Positions 54,255 through 62,704 of a stretch of 64,000 nt of DNA are shown one piece after another. A program made the position numbers and the translations under genes. The stretch's first letter is position 1. Each line of letters opens with the position of its first letter. Source of the stretch: Saccharicrinis carchari (lineage in GTDB: Bacteria > Bacteroidota > Bacteroidia > Bacteroidales > Marinilabiliaceae); contig NZ_FXTB01000007.1 in NCBI RefSeq assembly GCF_900182605.1, positions 1 through 64,000 on the forward strand, written 5' to 3'. The notes beneath the pieces were generated by a model that saw only the letters and a list, made by a program, of their open reading frames with translations, did not search any database and was not told where the DNA came from.

Positions 54255-55043
54255 ATGAAAATATCCAAAGCTTTATTGATTGTATTTTTACTTTTTGTTC
54301 TACAATTACTGATAACGTTATCGTTGAGTTGGTTGGCCGATTTAATTGCATTAGATACTAAATACTTTGAGCATTACTTTGGGATGGTTTACTTACTAGC
54401 TATCTTAATTTCGGGCATGTTAGTTTTGCATTTATTTTTTCCTTTCAAGATAAAGTCGTGGGTAATTGGCCCACATGTCGCACAGCTAAACGGCAGGTTG
54501 CTTTCATTAATTGTAATGTCGGCAATAGGATTGGTATTCATTACCCGGCCATTTTCAGACATAACCCGGATATGGGACATCTATGTTAACGGTGTGTCCG
54601 AACCGTATTTTCACGAGTTTAATTCACATCACTATTACCGTTTAATTACTGCTCTGATTTTAGCCCCAGTTATTGAGGAGTTGATTTTCAGAAAATATAT
54701 TTTCACTTCCCTACTCCAGAGGTATTCATTAAGAGTAGCTTTTCTGGTTTCTTGCATTTTATTTTCATTGATGCACATGCCACAATTAACAAATCTTATT
54801 CCTACGTTTATGTTAGGGGCTGCATGTTGTTTGGTCTATATAAAAACAAAGCGTATTATTTATCCTATACTTTTACATTTTACATACAACCTGGTTATAA
54901 ACCTTTTTGTGTGGATAGGTGCACCCGCCTTAAACTGGATTTATACGCTATCTCCATTCGATTACAGGTATTGGGCAATAGTAATAATGGGCGGCCTTTT
55001 AGGCTTTTTGGCGTTAAAACGAATACCTATTTCCAAACCATAA
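54255..55043 (+). CDS. CPBP-family intramembrane metalloprotease-like protein
   Basis: A 262-residue inner-membrane protein with about seven hydrophobic helices. The CPBP (CAAX protease/bacteriocin-processing, Abi) signature is present: EELIFRKYIF near residue 140 (EExxxR) and the His motif LFSLMHMPQL about 35 residues later, then a third conserved segment (HFTYNLVINL). Members cleave membrane or prenylated substrates, or process bacteriocin peptides. It begins a group of three plus-strand genes (18-base gap to the next), so it is likely in one transcript with the GH16 lipoprotein. The substrate is unknown. Confidence 0.85.
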   Translation: MKISKALLIVFLLFVLQLLITLSLSWLADLIALDTKYFEHYFGMVYLLAILISGMLVLHLFFPFKIKSWVIGPHVAQLNGRLLSLIVMSAIGLVFITRPFSDITRIWDIYVNGVSEPYFHEFNSHHYYRLITALILAPVIEELIFRKYIFTSLLQRYSLRVAFLVSCILFSLMHMPQLTNLIPTFMLGAACCLVYIKTKRIIYPILLHFTYNLVINLFVWIGAPALNWIYTLSPFDYRYWAIVIMGGLLGFLALKRIPISKP

Positions 55044-55061
55044 ATAAAAATTTGTTTAACA

Positions 55062-55481
55062 ATGAAAAATCCCCTTTTACTTATACTTTTATTTTCAAGT
55101 ATTTGTGCCAAGTCGCAAAATATACCCAACCATAAAATCTATCGACTGAATCAACTTGGGATAAGCACACAAAATATTAACTTACACAAGCCTTCTATCC
55201 AAAACGATTTAAACAAGATCCTGAGCTTCGAGAGAAAAAGAAAAACTAATAAAACCTGGGCAGTCGTTTTATCCTCGGTATCGGCAGTTGGCATTATTAC
55301 AGGCAGTGCTATTTTGCTCTCGAACAGACCTAACGCCAAGCCTGATAACACTTTTAATAGTACAATGGGAGGCATTGTGGTGGCAGGCGGTGCTATTTAT
55401 GCAGGTGTATCTCTTCCTTTTTGGGTATCATCGCGCAAATGGAAAAAAAAGAGAAACAAACTTAAACGTATATATCAATGA
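55062..55481 (+). CDS. Hypothetical membrane protein
   Basis: A 139-residue protein with an N-terminal signal-like segment (MKNPLLLILLFSSICAKSQN), a polar part, and two hydrophobic stretches (TWAVVLSSVSAVGIITGSAI and MGGIVVAGGAIYAGVSLPFW) separated by an Asn/Pro-rich loop, followed by a very basic C-terminus (KWKKKRNKLKRI). It looks like a small inner-membrane protein with two helices. No family is recognised. It overlaps the GH16 start by four bases (ATGA), indicating translational coupling. Confidence 0.65.
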   Translation: MKNPLLLILLFSSICAKSQNIPNHKIYRLNQLGISTQNINLHKPSIQNDLNKILSFERKRKTNKTWAVVLSSVSAVGIITGSAILLSNRPNAKPDNTFNSTMGGIVVAGGAIYAGVSLPFWVSSRKWKKKRNKLKRIYQ

Positions 55482-56305
55482 AAAGCTACAACTTACTCTT
55501 CGTATTATTGTTTTTTTCCTTCCTCGGATGTAAACAGGAAGCTTCGGTAATTATCGACTCCTACATCTACTTACAAAAAGAAGGAAGAGAAAAAAAGGAT
55601 TGGGAAATAATTTGGGAAGACCATTTTGAGGGAACCGAGATAGACACAACCAAGTGGACGCGCATACCGCCCAACAATGCCGACTGGGGCAGGCACATGA
55701 CCACCGACGATATGTGTTACGAAATAAAAGAAGGGAACCTTTATTTAAAGGGTATCAACAACCCGGATACGGTGAGCGATCCACGGCCTTTTTTAACGGG
55801 AGGCATCTATACTAAAAACAAATTTGCTTTTCAGTATGGTAAAGTTGAAATACACGCCAGATTAGAGAGTGCTCAAGGCGCATGGCCGGCCATGTGGATG
55901 CTGTCTGAACATAACAAATACGGCGGATGGCCCCATAGTGGCGAGATTGATATCATGGAACATCTGAACTACGACAGTATTATTTATCAGACCACCCACT
56001 CGAACTACACCAATAATCTGGGGCAAAAGCACAATCCTCCGCATGGTGGAACGGCAAAAATAGATGCCGGGCAATTTAACACCTTTGGGCTGGAATGGTA
56101 TCCGGATAGTTTGGTATTTACACTAAACGGTGATAGAACATTTGCCTATCCACGCGTTAAGGATGCTGATAAATCGCAATGGCCCTACGACCAGCCTTTT
56201 TATATTTTAATCGATCAGCAATTAGGCGGATCGTGGGTTGGTAAGGTAAACCCGGAGGATCTGCCGGTGAATATGATTGTGGATTATGTGAAGGTTTATC
56301 AGTAA
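55478..56305 (+). CDS. GH16-family endo-beta-glucanase lipoprotein
   Basis: A 275-residue glycoside hydrolase that cleaves beta-1,3 or beta-1,3-1,4 glucans (laminarin, lichenin) or related galactans. The lipoprotein signal has C18 in FSFLGCKQE. The GH16 fold begins at WEIIWEDHFEGTEIDTTKW. The catalytic motif GEIDIMEH gives nucleophile E156, D158 and acid/base E161, preceded by WPAMWMLSEHNKYGGWP. The domain ends with VDYVKVYQ. Laminarin would fit a marine bacterium, but GH16 specificity varies. It overlaps the preceding membrane protein gene and ends at a bidirectional terminator. Confidence 0.92.
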   Translation: MKSYNLLFVLLFFSFLGCKQEASVIIDSYIYLQKEGREKKDWEIIWEDHFEGTEIDTTKWTRIPPNNADWGRHMTTDDMCYEIKEGNLYLKGINNPDTVSDPRPFLTGGIYTKNKFAFQYGKVEIHARLESAQGAWPAMWMLSEHNKYGGWPHSGEIDIMEHLNYDSIIYQTTHSNYTNNLGQKHNPPHGGTAKIDAGQFNTFGLEWYPDSLVFTLNGDRTFAYPRVKDADKSQWPYDQPFYILIDQQLGGSWVGKVNPEDLPVNMIVDYVKVYQ

Positions 56306-56307
56306 AA

Positions 56308-56352
56308 TTAAAATCCTGTTTAGCATCTGCACGGAGGTAAACAGGATTTTAA
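56308..56352. terminator. Bidirectional rho-independent terminator
   Basis: TTAAAATCCTGTTTA and TAAACAGGATTTTAA form a perfect 15-bp stem between the convergent GH16 and flavin reductase genes. Confidence 0.85.
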
Positions 56353-56353
56353 C

Positions 56354-56950
56354 CTATAGTTTTTTGCTCGTTGGGCGTTTGCGTTTTTTCTTTTCTACAG
56401 TGTAACCAAACTTACCAATGACTTTACCCAACTCAAAATAATGGCCATGCGAATAACATATGGGTTTTGAGGCAATTAAGGAAAAGGCTCCCGTTTTAGG
56501 ATTTATGTATTTTTCATCGGCTTTAACGTTAACCACTTCGGCCATAAACATATCATGGGTGCCCAATTCAATAACCTGCGTTACCTTGCATTCAATATTG
56601 ATAGGCGACTCCTCAATTATAGGTGCCTTGACTACACTTGACTTGCCTGGTGTAAGCTTCATGCGCATAAACTTATCGAACTTTCGCCCCGACCGTACGC
56701 CACACCAGTCGGTTGCATAAGCTAAATCTTTGGTGGTAAGATTAATCACAAACTCTCCGGTATTTTTTAATATCGAATAGGAATGCCGTCCTTTACGCAC
56801 CGATATGTAGCACATGGGTGGGTCGGAGCATATGGTTCCTGTCCAGGCAATGGTAATAATATTAAAATTGTCGGGGCTGTCGCCCACGGTAACCATCAAG
56901 GCCGGCAGAGGATATATCATGTTGCCGGGTTTCCAATCAACTTTTGACAT
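56354..56950 (-). CDS. Flavin reductase-like family protein
   Basis: A 198-residue FMN-binding split-barrel protein. Signatures: NFNIITIAWTGTICSDPPMC, YISVRKGRHSYSILKNTGEF, VINLTTKDL, and THDMFMAEVVNVKADEKYIN. Bacteroidota copies are usually annotated as flavin reductases; the partner and substrate are unknown. The open frame extends to 57097, but that part overlaps pyrI in another frame, and MSKVDWKPG at 56950 is the natural start, four bases after the pyrI stop. It is therefore the third gene of the pyrB-pyrI operon. Confidence 0.85.
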   Translation of the reverse strand: MSKVDWKPGNMIYPLPALMVTVGDSPDNFNIITIAWTGTICSDPPMCYISVRKGRHSYSILKNTGEFVINLTTKDLAYATDWCGVRSGRKFDKFMRMKLTPGKSSVVKAPIIEESPINIECKVTQVIELGTHDMFMAEVVNVKADEKYINPKTGAFSLIASKPICYSHGHYFELGKVIGKFGYTVEKKKRKRPTSKKL

Positions 56951-56954
56951 TAAA

Positions 56955-57413
56955 CTACAATATTTTAAGATGTTCCTCGGTGGTAATTTTTTCGCAGTAA
57001 TGGCACCTGAGGGCCAGTTCGTCAGAATCCACCAGTTTAAACTTGGTGGTGACCGCCTCGTTGTTGGTGATGCATTTAGGATTAAAACATTTGGCAATAC
57101 CTACAATCTCGTCCGAAACGGTTACTAATTGTTTTTCCACCACCTCATAGTCGCGGATAATATTTAAACGGGCATCGGGTGCCACCAGGGCAATACGGTT
57201 GACATCTTCGTTCTCGAAAAACTTATCGGCAACTTTGATAATGGCCTTTTTTCCGTAACGTTCGCTGCCCAGGTTAGTACCAAAAGTTATTAAGTTTTCA
57301 CAATGATCCAAACCTAAAATACCGATTACCTTAAACAGGCTTTTGGCGGGTATGTGATCTATAACAGTGCCTTCTTTAATGGCATTTACGCTTAATTCTT
57401 TCTTCTTACTCAT
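56955..57413 (-). CDS. pyrI: Aspartate carbamoyltransferase regulatory subunit
   Basis: A 152-residue regulatory chain that binds CTP/ATP and zinc and assembles with PyrB catalytic trimers. The allosteric domain has NAIKEGTVIDHIPAKSLFKV and KAIIKVADKFF. The zinc site is C109, C114, C137 and C140 (CFNPKCITNNE and CHYCEK). It lies 118 bases downstream of pyrB on the same strand. The presence of pyrI indicates an ATCase controlled by nucleotides, as in enteric bacteria and many Bacteroidota. Confidence 0.95.
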   Translation of the reverse strand: MSKKKELSVNAIKEGTVIDHIPAKSLFKVIGILGLDHCENLITFGTNLGSERYGKKAIIKVADKFFENEDVNRIALVAPDARLNIIRDYEVVEKQLVTVSDEIVGIAKCFNPKCITNNEAVTTKFKLVDSDELALRCHYCEKITTEEHLKIL

Positions 57414-57531
57414 GGCTGTTTTTTTTAGGTTAGTATCGTTTCGGCGCGTCTCTTATAAAAAAAGCAGACTATTTTATTGTTGATAAAAAATTGTTGCTAT
57501 CCCGAAACTTATTACTGTTGATACTTTTGAA

Positions 57532-58440
57532 TTAGGCTAATCCTAAAATTGAACATATAATGGCCATACGGGCATAAACGCCATTTTCGGCCTGCTGAAA
57601 ATAATATGCCTTAGGGTTGGCATCCACATCACAATCTATCTCGTTTACCCGGGGTAAGGGATGGAGGATGCGCAGGTTGTCCTTGGTGTTATCGAGCATG
57701 GCATTTTTAAGTATATACACGTCTTTCACCTTTGCAAATTCTATAGGATCCACAAAGCGTTCGCGCTGTACCCGGGTCATATATACAATGTCGGCTCGCG
57801 ATATAATGTCGGTAAATTCATCGTGCTCGTAAAACTTAATCCCTTTTGACCTGAGCCATAATCGATATTCCTCAGGTATACGGAGTTCTTCCGGGGCAAT
57901 AAAGTTAAAAACCGGATTAAAGTGGCTCATGGCCTGTACCAGCGAATGTACCGTGCGACCATATTTAAGATCGCCAACCAAAAACACATTCAGATTTTCC
58001 AACGTTCCCTGTGTTTTTTTGATGGAATATAAATCGAGCAAGGTTTGGGTGGGATGCTGGTTGGAACCGTCGCCCGCATTAATAATCGGCACCTGTGACT
58101 GTTCGGCTGCATAGCGGGCACTCCCCTCCATGGGATGACGCAACACAATCAGATCGGTGTAGTTGCTTACCATGCGGATGGTGTCTTTGAGTGTTTCGCC
58201 TTTGGTGGTAGACGACGATGACGAATTGGAAAAACCCACTACCCTGCCCCCCAGCCTGCTAATGGCCGTCTCAAAGCTCAAGCGTGTGCGTGTAGAAGGT
58301 TCAAAAAACAAGCTGCCTATCACTTTGTGTTTTAGCAAATCCCGGTTGGGGTTGGCCTCAAAATCTGCGGCCAGTCGTACGATTTTAAGGATTTCGTCCT
58401 TAGTAAAATCGTTAATAGACACTAAACTACTGTTTCTCAT
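57532..58440 (-). CDS. pyrB: Aspartate carbamoyltransferase catalytic subunit
   Basis: A 302-residue catalytic chain joining carbamoyl phosphate and aspartate, the first committed step of pyrimidine synthesis. The carbamoyl-phosphate site is [12 protein letters not shown] (S49-T50-R51-T52-R53), followed by [40 protein letters not shown] and the aspartate-site [10 protein letters not shown]. It starts the pyrB-pyrI-flavin reductase group. The upstream 512 bases hold no supported gene; the leader may carry pyrimidine control, but I see no clear attenuator. Confidence 0.95.
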   Translation of the reverse strand: MRNSSLVSINDFTKDEILKIVRLAADFEANPNRDLLKHKVIGSLFFEPSTRTRLSFETAISRLGGRVVGFSNSSSSSTTKGETLKDTIRMVSNYTDLIVLRHPMEGSARYAAEQSQVPIINAGDGSNQHPTQTLLDLYSIKKTQGTLENLNVFLVGDLKYGRTVHSLVQAMSHFNPVFNFIAPEELRIPEEYRLWLRSKGIKFYEHDEFTDIISRADIVYMTRVQRERFVDPIEFAKVKDVYILKNAMLDNTKDNLRILHPLPRVNEIDCDVDANPKAYYFQQAENGVYARMAIICSILGLA

Positions 58441-58952
58441 GATTTGGTATTTAAGGTTATCAGTTCCCTAATTCTCACAACAGGGCACAGCATATACATA
58501 CCCGATACTGTTCCTTTTGCAGGTATAGGGGTCAAATTCCGGAATAGACAAATAAATACATGCAATACTTTAAGGATAAGGGACAATTTAACACACCGAA
58601 TTATGGGCCAGCGATGCTGCTGTTTTTGGGCTAAATTGTTTTTAATAAGGCAAAAAAAAGACCGACACAAATAGGTCAGCCATCGAAGCATAGATAATAA
58701 GTAATTACAAAAAAGCCTGTTGTAATCATCTGATTGATGCGATGATAAAAAGATAGACTTTGCCCTGGATATTGTTTTTACGCTGTTCATTCCAAAGTTC
58801 AAAGTTAATATAAAAATAACAATGTGCTGAATTTACGCCTCAGAATTTTTGTAAGATTATTTATAAGCTTAAACAATGATTACAGGAGGAGAGACAAAGA
58901 GAATAGATATTTAAATACTTTTATATAATTTTGAGCATCAAAACAAAGAAAC
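58441..58952. other. 512-base intergenic region without a supported gene
   Basis: This divergent region between pyrB and the Cys-cluster gene contains one loose GGGGTCA...CCGGAAT copy (58528-58545). A minus-strand frame of 121 codons (58437-58802) has no protein-like composition and overlaps the pyrB start. A -7 box for the plus-strand gene lies at 58926-58933. Confidence 0.45.
58926..58933 (+). promoter_or_regulatory. Candidate -7 promoter box
   Basis: TAATTTTG fits TAnnTTTG, 20 bases before the YkgJ-like gene start. Confidence 0.5.
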
Positions 58953-59192
58953 ATGGAATGTAGAATTGGATGTGCGGCCTGTTGCATTGCTCCGTCGATA
59001 TCATCGGCGATGCCAAAAATGCCCTATGGTAAACCTGCCGGTGTTCCCTGCGCCCATTTGACGGCGGAATTTAAGTGTGAGCTTTTTGGGAAAGAAGAAC
59101 GTCCGGCTGTGTGTGCCGGATTTAAAGCAGAACCGGACTTTTGCGGTAACAACCGTGCAGAAGCCATCCATATTTTAACCCAATTAGAATAA
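58953..59192 (+). CDS. YkgJ-family zinc/iron-chelating cysteine-cluster protein
   Basis: A 79-residue protein with an N-terminal Cys cluster (MECRIGCAACCIAPSISS), then PAGVPCAHLTAEFKCELFG, RPAVCAGFKAE and DFCGNNRAEA: the CxxxCxxCC and later Cys pattern of the YkgJ family. It probably binds an iron-sulfur cluster or zinc; the role is unknown. It begins 12 bases upstream of the plsC-like gene and is likely co-transcribed. Confidence 0.85.
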   Translation: MECRIGCAACCIAPSISSAMPKMPYGKPAGVPCAHLTAEFKCELFGKEERPAVCAGFKAEPDFCGNNRAEAIHILTQLE

Positions 59193-59204
59193 CCTATTTA
59201 AACT

Positions 59205-59927
59205 ATGGGAAAGTTATTTTACCAAATTTACAAGTGGATTGTTGTTATCCCTGTTTTTGCCATTGCCAGCATTGTTTTTTCACTTGGTGCAGCACTATTG
59301 GCTGTTTTAATATCGCCTCGAGCCGGCAGCATGAGTGGGGTAATGTGGGCCAAAACCGTTGCTTTTATTACACCCATGAGGGTAAAAGTATATGGTAAAG
59401 AAAACATCAAAAAAGGACAGTCGTACGTTATCGTGGCAAACCACCAAAGTGCCTACGACATTTTTGCCTTGTATGGCTTTTTGGGTATTGACTTTAGGTG
59501 GATGATGAAAAAAGAACTTCGTAACGCTTTTGGCATAGGCCCCGCCAGCGCTTTGGTAGGCCATATATTCATTGACCGCTCATCGCCCAAAGCAGCCTAT
59601 GAATCCATTAAGGAAGCCAAAGAAAAGCTGATCAAAGGTACTTCGGTTGTTATTTTCCCGGAAGGTACCCGAAGTGGATCCAACACCTTACGTAAATTCA
59701 AAACAGGTGCCTTTAAGTTAGCCGAGGAACTTGAATTGCCCTTATTGCCGGTTACCATTAAAGACACACATAAAATTTATTGGGGCGGCGCCTTTAACGT
59801 TAAGCCGGGAACGGTGAACCTTACTATTAACCCCGGTATCGATACTGCAAAATACAAGGGCGATACGCGTAAACTGATGGAAATAACCCGTGAGGTTTTG
59901 ATTCAACCCATAAAGGAATATAATTAA
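59205..59927 (+). CDS. plsC: 1-acyl-sn-glycerol-3-phosphate acyltransferase
   Basis: A 240-residue membrane acyltransferase that makes phosphatidic acid. An N-terminal hydrophobic region (about 8-40) precedes the HX4D motif in VANHQSAYDIF (about residue 80), an FIDRSSP motif, and the FPEGTRS motif near 152. LPLLPVTIKDTHKI follows. Length and motif spacing are normal for PlsC. It follows the YkgJ-like gene by 12 bases. Confidence 0.9.
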   Translation: MGKLFYQIYKWIVVIPVFAIASIVFSLGAALLAVLISPRAGSMSGVMWAKTVAFITPMRVKVYGKENIKKGQSYVIVANHQSAYDIFALYGFLGIDFRWMMKKELRNAFGIGPASALVGHIFIDRSSPKAAYESIKEAKEKLIKGTSVVIFPEGTRSGSNTLRKFKTGAFKLAEELELPLLPVTIKDTHKIYWGGAFNVKPGTVNLTINPGIDTAKYKGDTRKLMEITREVLIQPIKEYN

Positions 59928-60055
59928 AGCACCTGTAACAATTCCTCTGCTTTTTTAGTGCAGCACGATGCCAAAACACCAAACTAAAAATAGCCGACCG
60001 CTTGTATTTACTTTTTTCGTAGCAAACTAAATGAGTTAAAAATTTGCTCACACAC

Positions 60056-60480
60056 CTATTCTGCTGGTAAAAAAACCTCCGTAATTGTTAGGAGCAGCTC
60101 CGTGGAACCGATACTGCCCAAGCATGTTAAATATTCAATTAACTCCAGCTTTCCTCCCTTTTCTTTCAGCAGAGAATCTTTATTTTTGATTCCAGCACAT
60201 CGGGAGCTGCCCGAAAAACATCATCTATCTCTTTACGCCACTTAGCTGCGGCAGGGTAACCTACTAACCAATTCGGAACTTCCCGCAACTAACAAGGTGG
60301 CGATTCGGGCCAAATAATATTTTTCAGACGGTCGGATGCATACGCATCAAAAACCTGTTGGGGAATTAAAGCAATAACAACCAATTATCGTCAACAAAAC
60401 CTGGTCTGCCTAAGCGAGACTCCCGCGGTGCTGCGGGACAAGGTGTGCTATTTTTTGTGGCAATGGCATTAATTGGTTTA
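60056..60480 (-). pseudogene. Frameshifted remnant of an unrecognised protein-coding gene
   Basis: On the minus strand, several short frames read like one decayed protein. Starting near 60480: RESRLGRPGFVDDNWLLLL, then after a shift IPQQVFDAYASDRLKNIIWP, then after another REVPNWLVGYPAAAKWRKEI and DDVFRAAPDVLES, then KDSLLKEKGGKLELIEYLTC and a final STELLLTITEVFLPAE ending at a stop (60056-60058). Each break is a frameshift or stop, so no intact product is possible. The composition is that of a soluble alpha-helical protein. I do not recognise the family. An alternative is coincidence, which I think unlikely given the run of protein-like blocks. Confidence 0.5.
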
Positions 60481-60601
60481 AGAGCCTAAGAATTGCTGTT
60501 CGTTGACAACAAAAAAAACCGGTAAGGCCAAAAATTTTAGCCCATCTCCCATTCATAAAAAATCCCTACAAATAGTGATTACCTATTTCTATTTTATCCG
60601 G

Positions 60602-60609
60602 TATATTTG
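60602..60609 (+). promoter_or_regulatory. Candidate -7 promoter box of the hemerythrin-LuxR operon
   Basis: TATATTTG fits TAnnTTTG, 88 bases upstream of the hemerythrin gene. Confidence 0.4.
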
Positions 60610-60696
60610 ATGTCAAATAAGCTAGCCTTTATATATACAATACAATTAGCTTAAAACCATACACTTGAATTATTAAGAGCATTAAAAGGTGAAGAC

Positions 60697-61449
60697 ATGA
60701 ACAAAAACTTACCGTTTACCTCGCAAACCAAAATGGCGGATGTAATACATATGGATTACAGACTTATCCCTATTATCGGGAGGTTTGGCATCGATTATGG
60801 TTTCAGCAATAAAACCGTTTTTGAAGTTTGTAAACAACACGACATCAATGTTTGGTTTTTTTTGGCCATTATCAACTCCTATCATAATCACAAGTACTTC
60901 CCCGAAAAACAACTTCAGAATTTTAATGTGCAACTCATCATCCATTATTTATCGCGGACACATGCATATTATTTAAATAGTAAGGTGCCCGATATAGAGG
61001 GCTGTATTGAGGAAATGAAAAAGCAATCAACAGACGCTAATTTTCAAAACGTAAACCTGTTGAGTAATTTTTTCGAACAATACAAAGTGGAGCTCAAAAA
61101 GCACTTAGACAAAGAGGATTACGTGGTATTCCCTTATGTTATTTCACTGGAACAGGCTTTGGAATCGAAACAAATAGACGCAGAATTGATACAGCGGGTT
61201 AAAGAACAACCGATTGAAGAGTACGAGCGAAGCCACGAGAATATGGAAGTGAAATTGAGCGATCTTAAAAATTTAATTATCCGCCACCTCCCTCCTGTAT
61301 TATGCAAGGATTCGTGCCAAAAACTCCTTACCGAATTATTTAGACTGGAAGCCGATTTGGAAAACCACTCACGAATAGAAGACAACGTTTTGATACCAAA
61401 AGTAAAACTGTTAGAACAAAAAATACTTGATGCAAGTGGAACCAAATGA
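60697..61449 (+). CDS. Hemerythrin-domain protein with DUF542 (RIC/YtfE-like)
   Basis: A 250-residue protein. Residues about 1-60 form a DUF542/ScdA_N-like domain (TSQTKMADVIHMDYRLIPII and FEVCKQHDIN with the conserved Cys). Residues about 75-240 form a hemerythrin-like four-helix bundle with candidate diiron ligands in QLIIHYLSRTHAYYLN, ELKKHLDKEDYVVFPYV, SHENMEVKL and NHSRIEDNVLIPK (His and Glu). YtfE/ScdA/RIC proteins repair iron-sulfur clusters after nitrosative or oxidative damage, and related proteins sense O2 or NO. Its 3' end overlaps the next gene by 20 bases, so the two are translated together and probably work together. Confidence 0.85.
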   Translation: MNKNLPFTSQTKMADVIHMDYRLIPIIGRFGIDYGFSNKTVFEVCKQHDINVWFFLAIINSYHNHKYFPEKQLQNFNVQLIIHYLSRTHAYYLNSKVPDIEGCIEEMKKQSTDANFQNVNLLSNFFEQYKVELKKHLDKEDYVVFPYVISLEQALESKQIDAELIQRVKEQPIEEYERSHENMEVKLSDLKNLIIRHLPPVLCKDSCQKLLTELFRLEADLENHSRIEDNVLIPKVKLLEQKILDASGTK

Positions 61450-62050
61450 AGCCAAAAAAATAAAAATAGCCATTGCAGCGAAACAATTTTTATATCGGCT
61501 GGGCATAAAAACCATTATTAGCGTAATCGGTGTTGAACCTGAGCTATACGAAACAAACGATTACGATAATATCACACAATGCTTAAAACATCATCCCGAT
61601 ATTGAATACCTAATTATAAATCAAGATATTTTACCACTCGCCAAAGAGAAATCTCTGCAATCACTTAAAGAATTATGTCCTTGCGGAAAATTAATGGTGA
61701 TAGGGGATGCGTCGATGAAACACTGTTCGTGCGCCAGCTTTATGCATAATATCGACAACCAAAAAGATGTACTCGAAAAATTTCAGGAATTCTTTTTTGA
61801 ACCGGACAAAAACCCAATTGAACATGAAAACACCACACTCTTAAGCGACCGGGAGATAGAAGTATTAACAGCAGTAGCTATGGGGTACTCAAACAAAGAA
61901 ATTGCCGAAAAATTGTTTATAAGCTCCAATACTGTTATCACCCACCGAAAAAATATAACAGAAAAATTAGGGATTAAAACCATTGCCGGCCTAACCGTGT
62001 ATGCCATTATAAATAATCTTATTGATCCGGAGACTGTTAAAAGCAAATAG
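61430..62050 (+). CDS. LuxR-family regulator with cysteine-containing pseudo-receiver domain
   Basis: A 206-residue DNA-binding protein. Residues about 140-200 are a GerE/LuxR helix-turn-helix (LSDREIEVLTAVAMGYSNKE then IAEKLFISSNTVITHRKNIT). Residues 10-125 align with a response-regulator receiver, but the acidic pocket is gone (IAAK in place of VDD) and the phosphoacceptor Asp position reads IIN (N64). Instead there are C83 and C85 (CPC) and C99 and C101 (CSC), with H98. I infer a redox, metal or iron-sulfur/NO sensor rather than a kinase target. The start is ATG 61430 (a TTG precedes it); the gene overlaps the hemerythrin gene. Confidence 0.8.
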   Translation: MQVEPNEAKKIKIAIAAKQFLYRLGIKTIISVIGVEPELYETNDYDNITQCLKHHPDIEYLIINQDILPLAKEKSLQSLKELCPCGKLMVIGDASMKHCSCASFMHNIDNQKDVLEKFQEFFFEPDKNPIEHENTTLLSDREIEVLTAVAMGYSNKEIAEKLFISSNTVITHRKNITEKLGIKTIAGLTVYAIINNLIDPETVKSK

Positions 62051-62070
62051 TGTTTGCTATATTTGCGTTG

Positions 62071-62343
62071 ATGAAAAAAATTGACCTCAACGAATACTGC
62101 CCCTGCTGCGGATACAACTCTTTTGATCCGAAAAAAAGACTTGAATTGGAAATATGTCCCATTTGCTTTTGGGAGGACGATCCCCTGCAATTTAACGATC
62201 CCCATCTCGAATTCAGTGGCAATCTGGTATCGCTTAGCCAGGCACAACAAAATTATACTCACTCTGGTGCTAGCCACGAAGATATGAAGCGTTACTGCCA
62301 AAAACCGGGCGAAAATGCAAAACGAAATCCGGAGTGGTCCTAA
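62071..62343 (+). CDS. CPCC-family cysteine-rich protein
   Basis: A 90-residue protein with the CPCC motif (C10-P-C12-C13 in EYCPCCGYNSF) and a second pair C29/C32 (ICPICFWEDDPLQF), the arrangement of the PF14206 'cysteine-rich CPCC' family, probably zinc-binding. The typical SLSQAQQNYTHSGASHED segment follows. The function is unknown. The frame is open from 62050, but ATG 62071 immediately precedes the family core. It begins 20 bases after the LuxR gene and may be co-transcribed. Confidence 0.85.
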   Translation: MKKIDLNEYCPCCGYNSFDPKKRLELEICPICFWEDDPLQFNDPHLEFSGNLVSLSQAQQNYTHSGASHEDMKRYCQKPGENAKRNPEWS

Positions 62344-62681
62344 ACACCCCCGTACTGATCATCCTACCCTTATATTATTTCTTGCTTCAAAAAAACTAAT
62401 TATCTGCTCGGTCCAATAAAATAAATTACAATAGAGCTAAAGCTCAATACACTCTGGGCACTGTATTCAATAATTCTTATAAGTACAATAACTTAAAATC
62501 TCAATCCGTATTTTATTTTACTACGCATACGCATAGTACTAACACGCGATACCTGCGCTGCTCACTCCCCCACCCTGTACAATTCTCCAGAAAAATCATC
62601 AAAAAATCAGGTGAAACCAATATTTATAGTTGCACGCGATCATATTTTTAACTAATTTGGCAGAATAGCTAAACGAGAATG
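62344..62681. other. Gene-free region upstream of the PerR-like gene
   Basis: AT-rich with no coding frame, tRNA or clear terminator. It ends in the palindromic operator candidate that begins at 62682. Confidence 0.45.
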
Positions 62682-62697
62682 ATTCTTATATAAGAAT
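62682..62697 (+). promoter_or_regulatory. Candidate Per/Fur-box palindrome
   Basis: ATTCTTATATAAGAAT is a perfect 16-base palindrome ending 7 bases before the ATG of the Fur-family gene. It is AT-rich like known Per and Fur boxes and is well placed for autoregulation. Confidence 0.6.
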
Positions 62698-62704
62698 TAG
62701 AAGC

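Noticed and set aside
58437-58802. 121-codon minus-strand ORF upstream of pyrB
   Set aside because: It overlaps the pyrB start by a few bases and has no recognisable fold; more likely leader sequence.
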